Source of the DNA: an uncultured Prevotella sp.
Lineage (GTDB): Bacteria; Bacteroidota; Bacteroidia; Bacteroidales; Bacteroidaceae
Length of the DNA stretch: 51,956 nucleotides
Reading direction: 5' to 3'
Assembly: GCA_902798285.1 (NCBI GenBank)
Contig: CADBVZ010000034.1
Span: forward strand, 1 to 51,956
The notes below the pieces were generated by a model. The model had not been told where the DNA came from. It saw only the letters and a program-made list of their open reading frames with translations, and did not search any database. Shown here piece after piece: positions 8,386-17,615 of the stretch. A program made the translations under genes and the position numbers. The stretch's first letter is position 1; every line of letters starts with the position of its first letter.

Positions 8386-9205
8386 TCCAGGACCTATCGG
8401 CATTTTCGACAGCGGATACGGCGGACTCACCATTCTTCACGGCATCCGTCAGCTGCTCCCCCAATACGATTATCTCTATCTGGGCGACAATGCCCGTGCC
8501 CCTTATGGACCACGTTCGTTCGACGTGGTCTATGAGTTTACGCGTCAGGCCGTCTTGAAGCTCTTCGAGATGGGTTGCCACCTCGTTATCCTGGGCTGTA
8601 ACACAGCCTCAGCCAAGGCCTTGCGCACCATTCAGCAGAACGACCTGCCTAAGTGGGACCCTCAGCGTCGCGTCTTAGGCATCATCCGTCCTACGGCCGA
8701 GGTCATCGGTTCACTTACCAACTCGCGCCACGTTGGCGTGCTCGCCACCGAAGGTACCATCAAGAGCGAGAGCTACAACCTCGAAATCCAGAAGCTCCAC
8801 CCCGATCTGCAGGTTTCAGGCGTGGCCTGCCCTTTCTGGGTACCCCTCGTAGAATACAACGAGGCCGACTCTCCTGGTGCCGATTATTTCGTGAAGAAGC
8901 GTATCGATCAAATCATGCATCTCGACCCACAGATTGATGCCATCATCCTCGGCTGCACGCACTATCCCCTACTCATGCCGAAGATTCTAAAGTATCTCCC
9001 CGCAGGTGTTCGCGTCATTCCTCAAGGCGAATACGTAGCCGAGAGTCTTAAACAGTACTTGGAACGACATCCACAGATTGAGCAACGTTGCGCGAAGAAC
9101 GCCTCAACCCGTTACCTCACCACCGAGAACCCCGACAAGTTCAAGGAGCAAGCCCAACTTTTCCTCCACGAATCCATCGAGGTCGAAAACATCACATTAG
9201 GATAA
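8372..9205 (+). CDS. murI: Glutamate racemase
   Basis: A cofactor-independent racemase that makes D-glutamate for peptidoglycan. The start region PIGIFDSGYGGLTI and the two catalytic cysteines, Cys76 in GCNTAS and Cys195 in GCTHYPLL, are present, and 277 aa is a normal length. The start at ATG 8372 lies 14 nt inside the preceding skp gene; no later Met fits before the conserved motif. It is the last gene of the uppS-bamA-skp-murI cluster and is followed by a long inverted-repeat element. Confidence 0.95.
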   Translation: MLSSSPGPIGIFDSGYGGLTILHGIRQLLPQYDYLYLGDNARAPYGPRSFDVVYEFTRQAVLKLFEMGCHLVILGCNTASAKALRTIQQNDLPKWDPQRRVLGIIRPTAEVIGSLTNSRHVGVLATEGTIKSESYNLEIQKLHPDLQVSGVACPFWVPLVEYNEADSPGADYFVKKRIDQIMHLDPQIDAIILGCTHYPLLMPKILKYLPAGVRVIPQGEYVAESLKQYLERHPQIEQRCAKNASTRYLTTENPDKFKEQAQLFLHESIEVENITLG

Positions 9206-9231
9206 TAGAAAAGGCACTGTTTTTACATAGT

Positions 9232-9408
9232 GTTCACAATGACTTGCGACAGGAAGGGAAAATTATTACGTCATCCTATAATAGTACCTAATAATTTAAT
9301 TATATTATGCATAATATAATTAATATAAGTATTTAAGTCTTAGTATGTCGTGCTCTGAACATAAGATGACGAAACTTTTTCTCACTCCTGTCGCAAGTAA
9401 TTGTGAAC
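9232..9408. mobile_element. MITE-like inverted-repeat element
   Basis: Two 23-nt arms, 9232-9254 and 9386-9408, are inverted copies with a single mismatch (GTTCACAAT at the left edge, ATTGTGAAC at the right). A second complementary pair lies inside (CGTCATC 9269-9275, GATGACG 9365-9371) around the same centre near 9320. The 177-bp unit is AT-rich and non-coding, like a miniature inverted-repeat transposable element. No clear target-site duplication is seen. It could also act as a hairpin terminator for murI. Confidence 0.6.
9296..9323. repeat. Perfect 28-bp AT-rich palindrome
   Basis: The sequence 9296-9323 equals its own reverse complement, centred on ATGCAT. It sits near the middle of the inverted-repeat element. 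Confidence 0.9.
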
Positions 9409-9452
9409 CTGTGTCTACGATACGATAAAGTAAGTACGTAGCAAAGTCAGAG

Positions 9453-9532
9453 TTTGCTCGGAGGAAACCCAGACTTTGCTCCGAGGAAAGTCCTGAATTC
9501 TCTGGAGAATTTAGAGGTTTACTCCGAGGAAA
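9453..9532. repeat. Three copies of TTTRCTCSGAGGAAA plus a small palindrome
   Basis: Copies begin at 9453 (TTTGCTCGGAGGAAA), 9475 (TTTGCTCCGAGGAAA) and 9518 (TTTACTCCGAGGAAA). Between the last two lies AATTCTC-TG-GAGAATT (9496-9511), a perfect inverted repeat. This fills the non-coding stretch before the aroQ promoter. Confidence 0.75.
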
Positions 9533-9652
9533 GTCCCACTTTACTATGACTAAAATCGGACTTTAAACGGCGCATACACATTAAGTTGAGGGTGGATTAT
9601 TTTGTTATTATTATATAAATGTTCGCGCGCGAAACAAAAAAAACTCATAAAA

Positions 9653-9684
9653 TTTGGAATTTCTCTCACTTATTCGTACCTTTG
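9653..9684 (+). promoter_or_regulatory. Promoter of aroQ operon
   Basis: TTTG (9653-9656), 20 nt, TACCTTTG (9677-9684) is an excellent Bacteroidetes housekeeping promoter. The aroQ ATG is 42 nt downstream. Confidence 0.85.
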
Positions 9685-9726
9685 CCATTCAATTAAGAAA
9701 GCTATATTATATATAATAAGATAAAA

Positions 9727-10146
9727 ATGAAGATTCAGATTATCAACGGACCGAACCTCAATCTGCTAGGGCAGCGCGAGCCGGGCATCTATGGTACGGA
9801 GTCGTTCGACAGCTATCTGCCCGAGTTGCGCAAGCTGTTTCCCGACGTGCAGATAGACTACTATCAGAGCAACGTGGAAGGCGAACTGATTAACAGGATG
9901 CAGGAGACTGGTTTCTTCGGAGGTTACGATGGCATTGTGCTGAATGCTGGGGCATACACACATACCAGTGTGGCTCTGCACGACTGCATCCGCAGTCTAA
10001 AGTGCCCTGTCATCGAGGTTCACATCTCGAACGTGCATCAGCGCGAGGAGTTCCGCCACAAGTCGCTCATCTCGGCTGCCTGCAAAGGCGTGATCTGCGG
10101 ATTCGGACTCGATTCTTACCGATTGGCCATCGAAGCACTTAAATGA
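9727..10146 (+). CDS. aroQ: 3-dehydroquinate dehydratase, type II
   Basis: Catalyses the third shikimate-pathway step, trans-dehydration of 3-dehydroquinate to 3-dehydroshikimate. Hallmarks are INGPNLNLLGQREPGIYG with catalytic Tyr22, LNAGAYTHTSVA, and EVHISN with catalytic His99. The length of 139 aa is normal for the small dodecameric type II enzyme. Its stop overlaps the start of the methyltransferase (ATGA), so the two are translationally coupled. Confidence 0.96.
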   Translation: MKIQIINGPNLNLLGQREPGIYGTESFDSYLPELRKLFPDVQIDYYQSNVEGELINRMQETGFFGGYDGIVLNAGAYTHTSVALHDCIRSLKCPVIEVHISNVHQREEFRHKSLISAACKGVICGFGLDSYRLAIEALK

Positions 10147-10769
10147 CGCTCGACGACTACATCCTCGCCCACACGGAGCCAGAGCCGGAGTACCTCTATA
10201 AGCTGTGGCGCGCCACGAATATCCACACCATTCATGGGCGGATGGCCAGCGGACACTTGCAGGGGCGATTGCTGAAGATGCTCGTGCAGATGATTCGTCC
10301 GAAGAACATCTTGGAGATTGGCACGTTCAGCGGCTACAGCGCTATATCGATGGCAGAGGGACTTGATGACGACGGACATCTGTACACCTTCGAGATCAAC
10401 GACGAGATGGAGGATTTCACTCGTCCGTGGATAGAAGGCTCCGAGGTGGCCAGCAAGATCAGTTTCATCATAGGCGATGCGCTGAAGGAGGCTCCAAAAC
10501 TTGGAATAGAGTTCGATCTAGCCTTTATGGATGGCGATAAGCGTACCTATCGCGATTGCTACGAGATGGTGCTCTCCATTCTCAGACCTGGAGGATTCAT
10601 CCTCGCTGACAATACGCTATGGGATGGCCACGTAATTGATCACGCCTACGACAAGGACCACCAGACGCAAGGCATCGAGACATTTAACGACTATATAGCC
10701 CAAGACGCGAGGGTGGAACAAGTGATACTCCCTCTGCGCGACGGCTTAACCCTTATCAGAAAGAAATAA
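10143..10769 (+). CDS. Class I SAM-dependent O-methyltransferase
   Basis: A member of the catechol/caffeoyl-CoA O-methyltransferase-like family (methyltransferase 3 type). The SAM-binding motif ILEIGTFSGYSAISMA (about residues 57-72), the acidic FMDGDKRTY segment around 130 and ILADNTLWDGHV near 150 are conserved in this family. The substrate cannot be told from sequence. It starts at the ATGA overlap with aroQ and precedes rbfA by 19 nt. Confidence 0.88.
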   Translation: MTLDDYILAHTEPEPEYLYKLWRATNIHTIHGRMASGHLQGRLLKMLVQMIRPKNILEIGTFSGYSAISMAEGLDDDGHLYTFEINDEMEDFTRPWIEGSEVASKISFIIGDALKEAPKLGIEFDLAFMDGDKRTYRDCYEMVLSILRPGGFILADNTLWDGHVIDHAYDKDHQTQGIETFNDYIAQDARVEQVILPLRDGLTLIRKK

Positions 10770-10788
10770 GAATTAAGATTTTAGAGTA

Positions 10789-11124
10789 ATGCAAGAAACA
10801 AGACAGAACAAAATTGCCAGACTGCTCCAGAAGGAGCTTTCGATGATATTCCAGCAGCAGACACGTGCTATGCATGGCGTGATGGTATCAGTAACACGAA
10901 CCAAGATATCACCCGACTTGAGCATCTGCACGGCTTATCTGAGTGTGTTCCCCAGCGAAAAGGGCGAGGAGATTTTGGCTAATATCAACACCAACGCCAA
11001 ATCTATCCGATTCGAACTGGGCACTCGTATCAAGAACCAGTTGCGTATCATCCCCGAACTGCGATTCTTCATCGACGACTCGCTGGATTATATCGAGAGA
11101 ATTGACGAGCTGCTAAAGAAGTAA
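10789..11124 (+). CDS. rbfA: Ribosome-binding factor A
   Basis: A KH-like protein of 111 aa that assists late maturation of the 30S subunit and 16S rRNA 5' end. TRQNKIARLLQKELSMIF at the N-terminus, VSVTRTKISPDLSICTAYLSVFP in the middle and the C-terminal RIIPELRFFIDDSLDYIERI are the standard family motifs. It lies within the aroQ operon, 23 nt before the permease gene. Confidence 0.95.
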   Translation: MQETRQNKIARLLQKELSMIFQQQTRAMHGVMVSVTRTKISPDLSICTAYLSVFPSEKGEEILANINTNAKSIRFELGTRIKNQLRIIPELRFFIDDSLDYIERIDELLKK

Positions 11125-11147
11125 GTGCATATTGAACGAAGTGAAAT

Positions 11148-12380
11148 ATGAATTTTCCCTTCTTTATTGCCCGTAGGTACTTATTCTCCAAGAAGTCCAC
11201 TCACGCTATTAATGTGATTAGCGGCATCTCTATTGTAGGTGTCGCTGTGGCTACGATGGCGCTGGTGGTTACGCTTTCCGTTTTTAACGGATTCCACGAT
11301 TTGGTAGCCTCGTTCTTCACGGACATCGACCCACAACTGAAGGTGGTGCCTGTAGAGGGCAAGACGGTAGCCGCCGATGACCCCGTATTGACGGAGATAC
11401 GCCAGCTGCCGCAGATCGATGTGGCTACAGAGTGTGTGGAGGATATGGCGCTGGCCATCTATAAAGGCCGTCAGGCCATGGTGGTCATCAAGGGCGTAGA
11501 GGATAACTTCGACCAACTCACTCATATCAACGATATCCTGCTGGGTGACGGAGAGTTCAGTCTGCATGCAGCCGATATGGACTATGGCATCCCAGGCATC
11601 CGTCTGGCCGAGATACTGGGCACGGGTTATACTTACGACGAGCCCATTCATATCTATGCTCCAAGGCGCGAGGGACAACTCGATATGGCTAATCCTGAAG
11701 AGGCTTTCGAGGAGGATGAGCTCTATTCGCCAGGTGTGTTGTTTAATGTGAAGCAATCGAAGTATGACCAGAAGTATATCCTCACCAGCATCGCCTTTGC
11801 CCGTCGTATCTTCGCTCAGCAGGGCATGCTCTCCTCGTTGGAGCTACGACTGAAACCAGGCAGCAATTTCGATAGTGTGAAGAGGGACATCAAGAAACTC
11901 TGTGGCGACAAGTTCGCAGTAAAGGACCGTTTCGAACAGCAGGATGATACCTTTAAGATTATGAAGATAGAGAAGCTCATTGCCTATATCTTCCTGACAT
12001 TCATCCTGATGGTGGCTTGTTTCAACATCATCGGGTCGCTTTCCATGCTTATCATCGACAAGAAAGACGATGTAGTAACCCTGCGCAATCTGGGCGCCAG
12101 CGATAAGCAGATTGTTCGTGTGTTCCTTTTCGAGGGACGAATGATTTCTGCCATCGGAGCCATTATCGGTATTGCCTTGGGACTCCTGCTCTGTTGGGTT
12201 CAGCAGCAATACGGACTTGTGGGCCTCGGCTCTTCGAGCGGATCGTTTATCATCAACGCTTACCCCGTAAGCGTTCATCCTGAGGATATCATCCTCATCT
12301 TCTTCACCGTACTGATAGTAGGATTTCTCTCAGTATGGTATCCTGTACGTTACTTTGCCAAACGATTGCTTGTGTCGTAA
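11148..12380 (+). CDS. FtsX/LolE-like ABC transporter permease
   Basis: An inner-membrane permease of the LolC/LolE-MacB type, 410 aa. One N-terminal helix (about residues 20-45), a large periplasmic domain (about 50-270) and three C-terminal helices (about 275-400) form the FtsX architecture. The start MNFPFFIARRYLFSKK is typical of the lipoprotein-releasing permease family. It would drive lipoprotein extraction from the inner membrane with an ATPase encoded elsewhere. Its stop overlaps the xerD start (TAATG). Confidence 0.85.
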   Translation: MNFPFFIARRYLFSKKSTHAINVISGISIVGVAVATMALVVTLSVFNGFHDLVASFFTDIDPQLKVVPVEGKTVAADDPVLTEIRQLPQIDVATECVEDMALAIYKGRQAMVVIKGVEDNFDQLTHINDILLGDGEFSLHAADMDYGIPGIRLAEILGTGYTYDEPIHIYAPRREGQLDMANPEEAFEEDELYSPGVLFNVKQSKYDQKYILTSIAFARRIFAQQGMLSSLELRLKPGSNFDSVKRDIKKLCGDKFAVKDRFEQQDDTFKIMKIEKLIAYIFLTFILMVACFNIIGSLSMLIIDKKDDVVTLRNLGASDKQIVRVFLFEGRMISAIGAIIGIALGLLLCWVQQQYGLVGLGSSSGSFIINAYPVSVHPEDIILIFFTVLIVGFLSVWYPVRYFAKRLLVS

Positions 12381-13282
12381 TGGAGGGCAGCAAGGATATC
12401 GTGAAAGGTTATGTGCGCTACTTGAAACTCCAGCGCAATATGTCGGCCAATACGCTCGACGCCTACCAGCGTGACTTGCGGAAATTGCTCGACTATTTAG
12501 AACGTGAGGAGAAGGATGTGCGCGATGTAACACTTGAAGACCTGCATCATTTCGCAGCCGGACTCCACGATATCGGCATTCATCCCCGTTCGCAATGTCG
12601 TATTCTGAGTGGCATTCGCTCGTTCTATCACTATATGCAACTCGATGGCTATCGCGACGATGACCCCACGGAATTGTTAGAGTCGCCACAGATAGGCGAT
12701 CATCTGCCTGAGGTGCTCTCCACAGCCGAGGTGGATCGTTTAGAAGCCAGTATCGACCTCTCGAAATGGGAGGGACACAGAAATAAGGCCATCATCGAGG
12801 TGCTCTTCTCGTGTGGACTTCGTGTCAGCGAACTGGTGAACCTGAAACTTACTAACCTCTATTTCGATGAGGAATTTGTGAGAGTATTGGGTAAGGGCAG
12901 CAAAGAACGCTTGGTACCTATTTCACATCGAGCCATCGAAGAGTTGAAATGGTGGTTCGACGATCGTAACCACATGAAAATCAAACCAGGCGAGGAAGAT
13001 TATGTATTCTTGAATCGCTATGGCAAGCACCTCACACGTACCATGATTCTCATCATGATTAAGCGTCAGGCCGTTGAGGCTGGTATCACCAAGACCATTT
13101 CGCCCCACACCTTGCGCCACTCGTTTGCCACAGCCTTGCTCGAAGGTGGTGCCGACCTTCGCGTCATTCAGGCCCTCTTAGGTCATGAGAGCATTGGCAC
13201 CACGGAGATTTACACCCACCTCGACACCTCCACCCTAAGACGTGAGATTCTGGAGCATCATCCTAGGAACATGAAGAAATAG
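12380..13282 (+). CDS. xerD: Site-specific tyrosine recombinase XerD
   Basis: A chromosome-dimer-resolving recombinase. The SAM-like N-terminal domain occupies residues 1-100 and the catalytic domain follows, with Arg148 (CGLRVSEL), Lys172 (GKGSKER), His243/Arg246 (HTLRHSFA), His269 (LLGHESI) and nucleophile Tyr278 (EIYTHL). ATG 12380 is chosen because it overlaps the previous stop as TAATG and gives the normal length of 300 aa; an upstream in-frame ATG at 12335 would lie inside the permease gene. The presence of all catalytic residues suggests an active enzyme. Confidence 0.94.
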   Translation: MEGSKDIVKGYVRYLKLQRNMSANTLDAYQRDLRKLLDYLEREEKDVRDVTLEDLHHFAAGLHDIGIHPRSQCRILSGIRSFYHYMQLDGYRDDDPTELLESPQIGDHLPEVLSTAEVDRLEASIDLSKWEGHRNKAIIEVLFSCGLRVSELVNLKLTNLYFDEEFVRVLGKGSKERLVPISHRAIEELKWWFDDRNHMKIKPGEEDYVFLNRYGKHLTRTMILIMIKRQAVEAGITKTISPHTLRHSFATALLEGGADLRVIQALLGHESIGTTEIYTHLDTSTLRREILEHHPRNMKK

Positions 13283-13420
13283 CTTCGCTCGTTTATTTGT
13301 ACCTTTGGCTTCGCCGAAGGTAGGCTACATCTCGGAAATAAAAGAAAAATGGCATTTTTCTTTGTATTTCGCTCGATTTGCACTACCTTTGAGCCTCACT
13401 CGAAGGTACTCACACTCGAA
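13283..13420. repeat. Intergenic hairpin element with promoter-like motifs
   Basis: AAAGAAAAATG (13341-13351) and CATTTTTCTTT (13353-13363) form a perfect 11-bp stem with a 1-nt centre. It is flanked by TTCGCTCG motifs, each followed by TACCTTTG (13300, 13384), and by CGAAGGTA in reverse orientation. It resembles a REP-type repeat. Confidence 0.6.
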
Positions 13421-13444
13421 AAAGCAAAATAAATCAGGATTTGT

Positions 13445-13475
13445 TTTGCTTTTTGCTCGTTTAATCGTACCTTTG
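13445..13475 (+). promoter_or_regulatory. Promoter of the M16 protease gene
   Basis: TTTG (13445-13448), 19 nt, TACCTTTG (13468-13475), with the ATG 33 nt downstream. Confidence 0.85.
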
Positions 13476-13508
13476 CAGCGAAATTGTCGATTATCCAACT
13501 TTAAGAGT

Positions 13509-16319
13509 ATGAAGAAACTATTCCTTAGTCTCATGCTGGCGCTGACCAGTAGTGTAGCAATGATGGCACAAGAGATGCCAGCAATTCCCGTTGACCCCGA
13601 TGTTCGCATCGGTAAATTGGACAATGGATTGACGTATTACATCCGTCACAACAACTGGCCCGAGAATCGTGCCGAGTTCTACATTGCACAGAAGGTCGGC
13701 TCCATCCAGGAGGACGACAACCAGCGCGGACTGGCCCACTTCCTGGAGCACATGGCCTTCAACGGATCGAAGCACTTCAAAGGCAATGAACTAATGCGCT
13801 GGTGTGAGAGCGTGGGCATCCAGTTTGGTGGCGATCTGAATGCTTACACCTCGATAGACGAGACGGTATATAATATCAGCAACGTACCCACGACGCGCGA
13901 GGGTATCATCGACTCTTGTCTGCTGATACTTTACGACTGGGCCGACGGACTGTTGCTAGAGCAGGAAGAGATTGAGAAGGAACGTGGCGTGATTCACGAG
14001 GAGTGGCGTCTGCGCACCAGTGCCCAGTTGCGAATGCTGGAGCGAGATCTGCCCAAACTCTTTCCTGGTTCGAAATATGGCTACCGCATGCCTATCGGAC
14101 TGATGGAGATTATCGACAACTTCGAACGTCCGTTCCTGCAGTCGTATTACGAGAAGTGGTACCGTCCCGACAATCAGGGTATCATCGTTGTGGGCGATGT
14201 GGATGTAGACAAGATTGAGCAGAAGATCAAGGATCTCTTCTCGCCCATCGTCTTGCCAGAGAATCGCGCCCTGATAACCAAGGAATCTGTGCCCGACAAT
14301 GCAGAGGCCATCTACGTAATCGACAAGGATAAGGAACAGCGCACCAATGAAGTTTGGGTGATGATGAAGCACGAGGCCTTCCCCGACTCGCTGAAGGGTA
14401 CACTGGCATACCTGTTGGCCGACTATATGAAGGATGCTGCCATCTCGATGCTGAACGACCGACTGAAGGAATATGCCGAGAAACCCGAGAGTCCGTTCCT
14501 GAGATCATCGGCTACCTACGGCGACTATATCCTCACAAACAATGTAGAGGCTTTCGAGCTCGATGTTTATCCGAAGGACGGACAAACGGAGGAAGCCGTT
14601 AAGGCTGCCTTCACAGAACTGCGCCGTGCTGCTGATTTCGGATTCACCGCTACAGAGTACAACCGCTACAAGCAGAACTACACCAGCGCTCTCGACAAGC
14701 AGTACTCAAACAAGGACAAGCGTTATAACTCCTCGTTTGTGAACAGGTATGTGCACAACTTCCTAGACAATATTCCCATTCCTAGCATTGACTACACCTA
14801 CACCACGATGAAACAGCTGGTGCCCATGTTGTCTGTGGACATGATAAACGCTTTGATCAAGGAATATGTTCTGCCCAACGACAGCAACCTCGTGGTTTAC
14901 AGCTTGAATACTGAAAAGGAAGGTGTTACCTATCCTACGGAGGAAGGACTGAAAAAGGCTATCGCCGATGCCCGCGCCGCCCAGATTGAAGCATACGTGG
15001 ACAACGTGAAGGACGAGCCTCTGATGACCACCCTGCCTAAGAAGGGCTCTATCACCAAGGAGACCAAGAACGAGAAGTTCGGCTATACAGAGCTGGAGCT
15101 CTCAAACGGTGCCAAGGTAATACTGAAGCAGACCGACTTTAAGAAAGACCAGGTACTGCTGCGTAGTGAAGGCTTCGGCGGATCAAGTCTCTACGGAGAG
15201 AAAGACTTTGCCAACATCAAGATGTTCGACGACGTGATTGAGGCCAGTGGTCTGGGTAACTTCTTGCACACCGAACTGGAGAAAGCGCTTGCAGGCAAGA
15301 TTGCTGGGGCTTCGATGTCACTTGGAACCAACCGTGTACATGTAAACGGCAGCTCTACGCCGAAGGATGTGGAGACTATGCTACAGTTGGTTTATCTATA
15401 CTTCACCAACATTGCCAAAGACCAGAAGTCATATGACAACCTGATGCAGACCACCGAGGTACAGCTGAAGAACCGTCTGCTGCAGCCCGAGTCAGTGCTT
15501 CAGGATTCGCTGACAGCCACGCTGACCAACCACAACCCACGCAACAAGGCGCTGAAGACGGAAGACCTGGCACAGGTAGGCTATGACCGTATTCTGGAGA
15601 TGGCCAAGGAGCAGACAGCCAATGCAGCTGCCTTTACTTTCACCATCATTGGCAATTACGACGAGGAAACCATCCGTCCGCTGATTGAGACTTACCTCGC
15701 TTCGCTGCCTGCTCAGAAGAAGGTGGTGAAAGGTCCGAAGGTATCGACCAACTTCAAGGGCATTGTCGTCAACAACTTCAAACATAAAGGTGAGACGCCA
15801 AAGGCCTATGCCGTTATGGAATGGTATTCGAAGGATATTCCTATGACAGCAGAGAACGACATCAAGATTGACATGGTAGGACAGATTCTCAGCATGGAGT
15901 ACCTGAAGAAGATCCGCGAGGATGCCAGTGCTGCCTATACTGTACAAGCCATGGCGAGCGTAGATCGTGATGACTTTGAGACCACAGCACAGGTATTCGC
16001 TGTATGTCCTATGAAGCCCGAGAAGGCTGATACCGCCATCATGATTCTGCGCGACGAAGCAACTTCCCTGGCCAAGACCTGCGATGCCGAGAAATTGCAG
16101 AAGGTAAAGGAGTATATGCTGAAGGAGCATGGTGACCAGGTTAAGCAGAATAGCTACTGGCTGAGCATCATGAACGGATGGCGCAAATATGGCATCGACT
16201 TCCACAGCGACTTCGAGAAGCTGGTGAACGCCCAGACACCCGAAAGCATCAGCGCCTTCATGGCTGAGCTGCTGAAAGCAGGAAACCGTGCTGAGGTGAT
16301 TATGCTGCCAGCAGAGTAA
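13509..16319 (+). CDS. M16-family (pitrilysin-like) zinc peptidase, secreted
   Basis: A periplasmic or cell-surface metallopeptidase of 936 aa. ATG 13509 follows a strong promoter and starts the signal peptide MKKLFLSLMLALTSSVAMMAQ; an upstream in-frame Met at 13305 would place the promoter inside the gene. The inverted zinc motif HFLEH is at residues 77-81, and the downstream Glu ligand is in the EKERGVIHEEW region near 157. A second, inactive M16-type half follows from about residue 530. Full-length two-lobed enzymes of this family degrade peptides up to small proteins. The gene is transcribed alone. Confidence 0.93.
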   Translation: MKKLFLSLMLALTSSVAMMAQEMPAIPVDPDVRIGKLDNGLTYYIRHNNWPENRAEFYIAQKVGSIQEDDNQRGLAHFLEHMAFNGSKHFKGNELMRWCESVGIQFGGDLNAYTSIDETVYNISNVPTTREGIIDSCLLILYDWADGLLLEQEEIEKERGVIHEEWRLRTSAQLRMLERDLPKLFPGSKYGYRMPIGLMEIIDNFERPFLQSYYEKWYRPDNQGIIVVGDVDVDKIEQKIKDLFSPIVLPENRALITKESVPDNAEAIYVIDKDKEQRTNEVWVMMKHEAFPDSLKGTLAYLLADYMKDAAISMLNDRLKEYAEKPESPFLRSSATYGDYILTNNVEAFELDVYPKDGQTEEAVKAAFTELRRAADFGFTATEYNRYKQNYTSALDKQYSNKDKRYNSSFVNRYVHNFLDNIPIPSIDYTYTTMKQLVPMLSVDMINALIKEYVLPNDSNLVVYSLNTEKEGVTYPTEEGLKKAIADARAAQIEAYVDNVKDEPLMTTLPKKGSITKETKNEKFGYTELELSNGAKVILKQTDFKKDQVLLRSEGFGGSSLYGEKDFANIKMFDDVIEASGLGNFLHTELEKALAGKIAGASMSLGTNRVHVNGSSTPKDVETMLQLVYLYFTNIAKDQKSYDNLMQTTEVQLKNRLLQPESVLQDSLTATLTNHNPRNKALKTEDLAQVGYDRILEMAKEQTANAAAFTFTIIGNYDEETIRPLIETYLASLPAQKKVVKGPKVSTNFKGIVVNNFKHKGETPKAYAVMEWYSKDIPMTAENDIKIDMVGQILSMEYLKKIREDASAAYTVQAMASVDRDDFETTAQVFAVCPMKPEKADTAIMILRDEATSLAKTCDAEKLQKVKEYMLKEHGDQVKQNSYWLSIMNGWRKYGIDFHSDFEKLVNAQTPESISAFMAELLKAGNRAEVIMLPAE

Positions 16320-16355
16320 TTACAAATTAAGTTTTTAAAGTTAAGAATTTAGAGA

Positions 16356-17612
16356 ATGAGCTATTTATTTTCATCAGAATCAGTATCAGAAGGCCATCCC
16401 GACAAAGTGGCCGACCAGATTAGTGACGCCATACTTGACCAGTTTCTGGCTTACGACGAGAAGGCACGTTGTGCTATCGAGTCGTTTGTAACTACAGGTC
16501 AGGTAGTGATCATGGGTGAGGTGCGCAGCGAAGTATATATCGATCTGCAGACCATTGCCCGCAATACCATTAAACGCATAGGTTATACCAAGGCAGAGTA
16601 CCAGTTCGACGGTGACTCATGCGGTATCCTGAGTGCCATTCACGAGCAGAGTGCCGACATCAACCGTGGTGTTGACAATGGCAATGAAGACGAGCAGGGT
16701 GCTGGCGACCAGGGTATGATGTTTGGTTATGCCACCAACGAAACGGAGAGCTATATGCCCGTATCACTCGACCTGGCACACCTGATTATGCGTACTTTGG
16801 CCGACATCCGCAAGGAGGGCAAGGAGATGACTTATCTGCGTCCTGACGCTAAAAGTCAGGTTACAGTACAATATAGCGACACGGGTATCCCCGAGCGTAT
16901 CGACACCATCGTTGTTTCTACTCAACATGACGAATTCGACGAGGATGAGAAAATGCTCGCCAAGATTAAGGACGACGTGATCAACATCCTTATCCCCCGC
17001 GTGAAGCAGCAGATCCATTCACAGAAGGTGCTCGACCTCTTTGGTTTCGACATCAAGTATTACGTGAATCCCACGGGTAAGTTCGTGATTGGTGGTCCCC
17101 ACGGAGATACAGGCTTGACAGGTCGTAAGATCATCGTTGATACTTACGGAGGTAAGGGTGCCCATGGTGGTGGTGCCTTCTCAGGTAAGGATTCTTCGAA
17201 GGTAGACCGTAGCGCTGCCTATGCAGCCCGCCATATCGCCAAGAATATGGTGGCCGCTGGTGTGGCCGACGAGATGCTCGTACAGGTAAGCTATGCCATT
17301 GGCGTGGCTCAGCCCATGAACATCTACGTGAACACCTACGGAAGAAGCAATGTTCAGATGAGCGATGGCGAGATAGCCAAGAAGATTGAGAAGCTCTTCG
17401 ACCTGCGTCCGAAAGCCATCGAACGCACGCTGAAACTGCGCCAGCCCATGTATAGCGAGACTGCTGCCTATGGACATATGGGACGCAAATCGGAAGTGGT
17501 GAAGAAAACCTTCACCAGCCACTACCACGAGACCAAGGTGATCGACGTGGAACTCTTCACATGGGAGAAACTGGACCGTGTGGACGATATCCGCAAAGAG
17601 TTCGGACTGTAA
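16356..17612 (+). CDS. metK: S-adenosylmethionine synthetase
   Basis: Makes S-adenosylmethionine from methionine and ATP. The three-domain enzyme shows the signature hexapeptide GAGDQG, the N-terminal [21 protein letters not shown], the phosphate-binding GGAFSGKD and [13 protein letters not shown]. The length of 418 aa is normal. It is followed after 3 nt by a DUF4271 gene and leads the metK-DUF4271-hemD-rnpA-yidD-tyrS group. Co-location with a SAM-dependent methyltransferase in the previous operon is probably coincidental. Confidence 0.97.
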   Translation: MSYLFSSESVSEGHPDKVADQISDAILDQFLAYDEKARCAIESFVTTGQVVIMGEVRSEVYIDLQTIARNTIKRIGYTKAEYQFDGDSCGILSAIHEQSADINRGVDNGNEDEQGAGDQGMMFGYATNETESYMPVSLDLAHLIMRTLADIRKEGKEMTYLRPDAKSQVTVQYSDTGIPERIDTIVVSTQHDEFDEDEKMLAKIKDDVINILIPRVKQQIHSQKVLDLFGFDIKYYVNPTGKFVIGGPHGDTGLTGRKIIVDTYGGKGAHGGGAFSGKDSSKVDRSAAYAARHIAKNMVAAGVADEMLVQVSYAIGVAQPMNIYVNTYGRSNVQMSDGEIAKKIEKLFDLRPKAIERTLKLRQPMYSETAAYGHMGRKSEVVKKTFTSHYHETKVIDVELFTWEKLDRVDDIRKEFGL

Positions 17613-17615
17613 CCT

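Noticed and set aside
9296-9323. AT-rich palindrome as a replication origin
   Set aside because: No DnaA-box cluster or replication gene is nearby; it lies within an inverted-repeat element.
9453-9532. Short repeats as a CRISPR array
   Set aside because: The repeats are 15 nt, irregularly spaced and imperfect, with no cas genes.
12335-12379. Upstream start for xerD
   Set aside because: It lies inside the permease gene; ATG 12380 overlaps the permease stop and gives the family length.
13305-13508. 68-residue N-terminal extension of the M16 protease
   Set aside because: The stretch contains the gene's own promoter, and a clean signal peptide starts at 13509.
15492-16205. 237-codon minus-strand ORF
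   Set aside because: It is the antisense shadow of the M16 peptidase gene and has no promoter or family motif.
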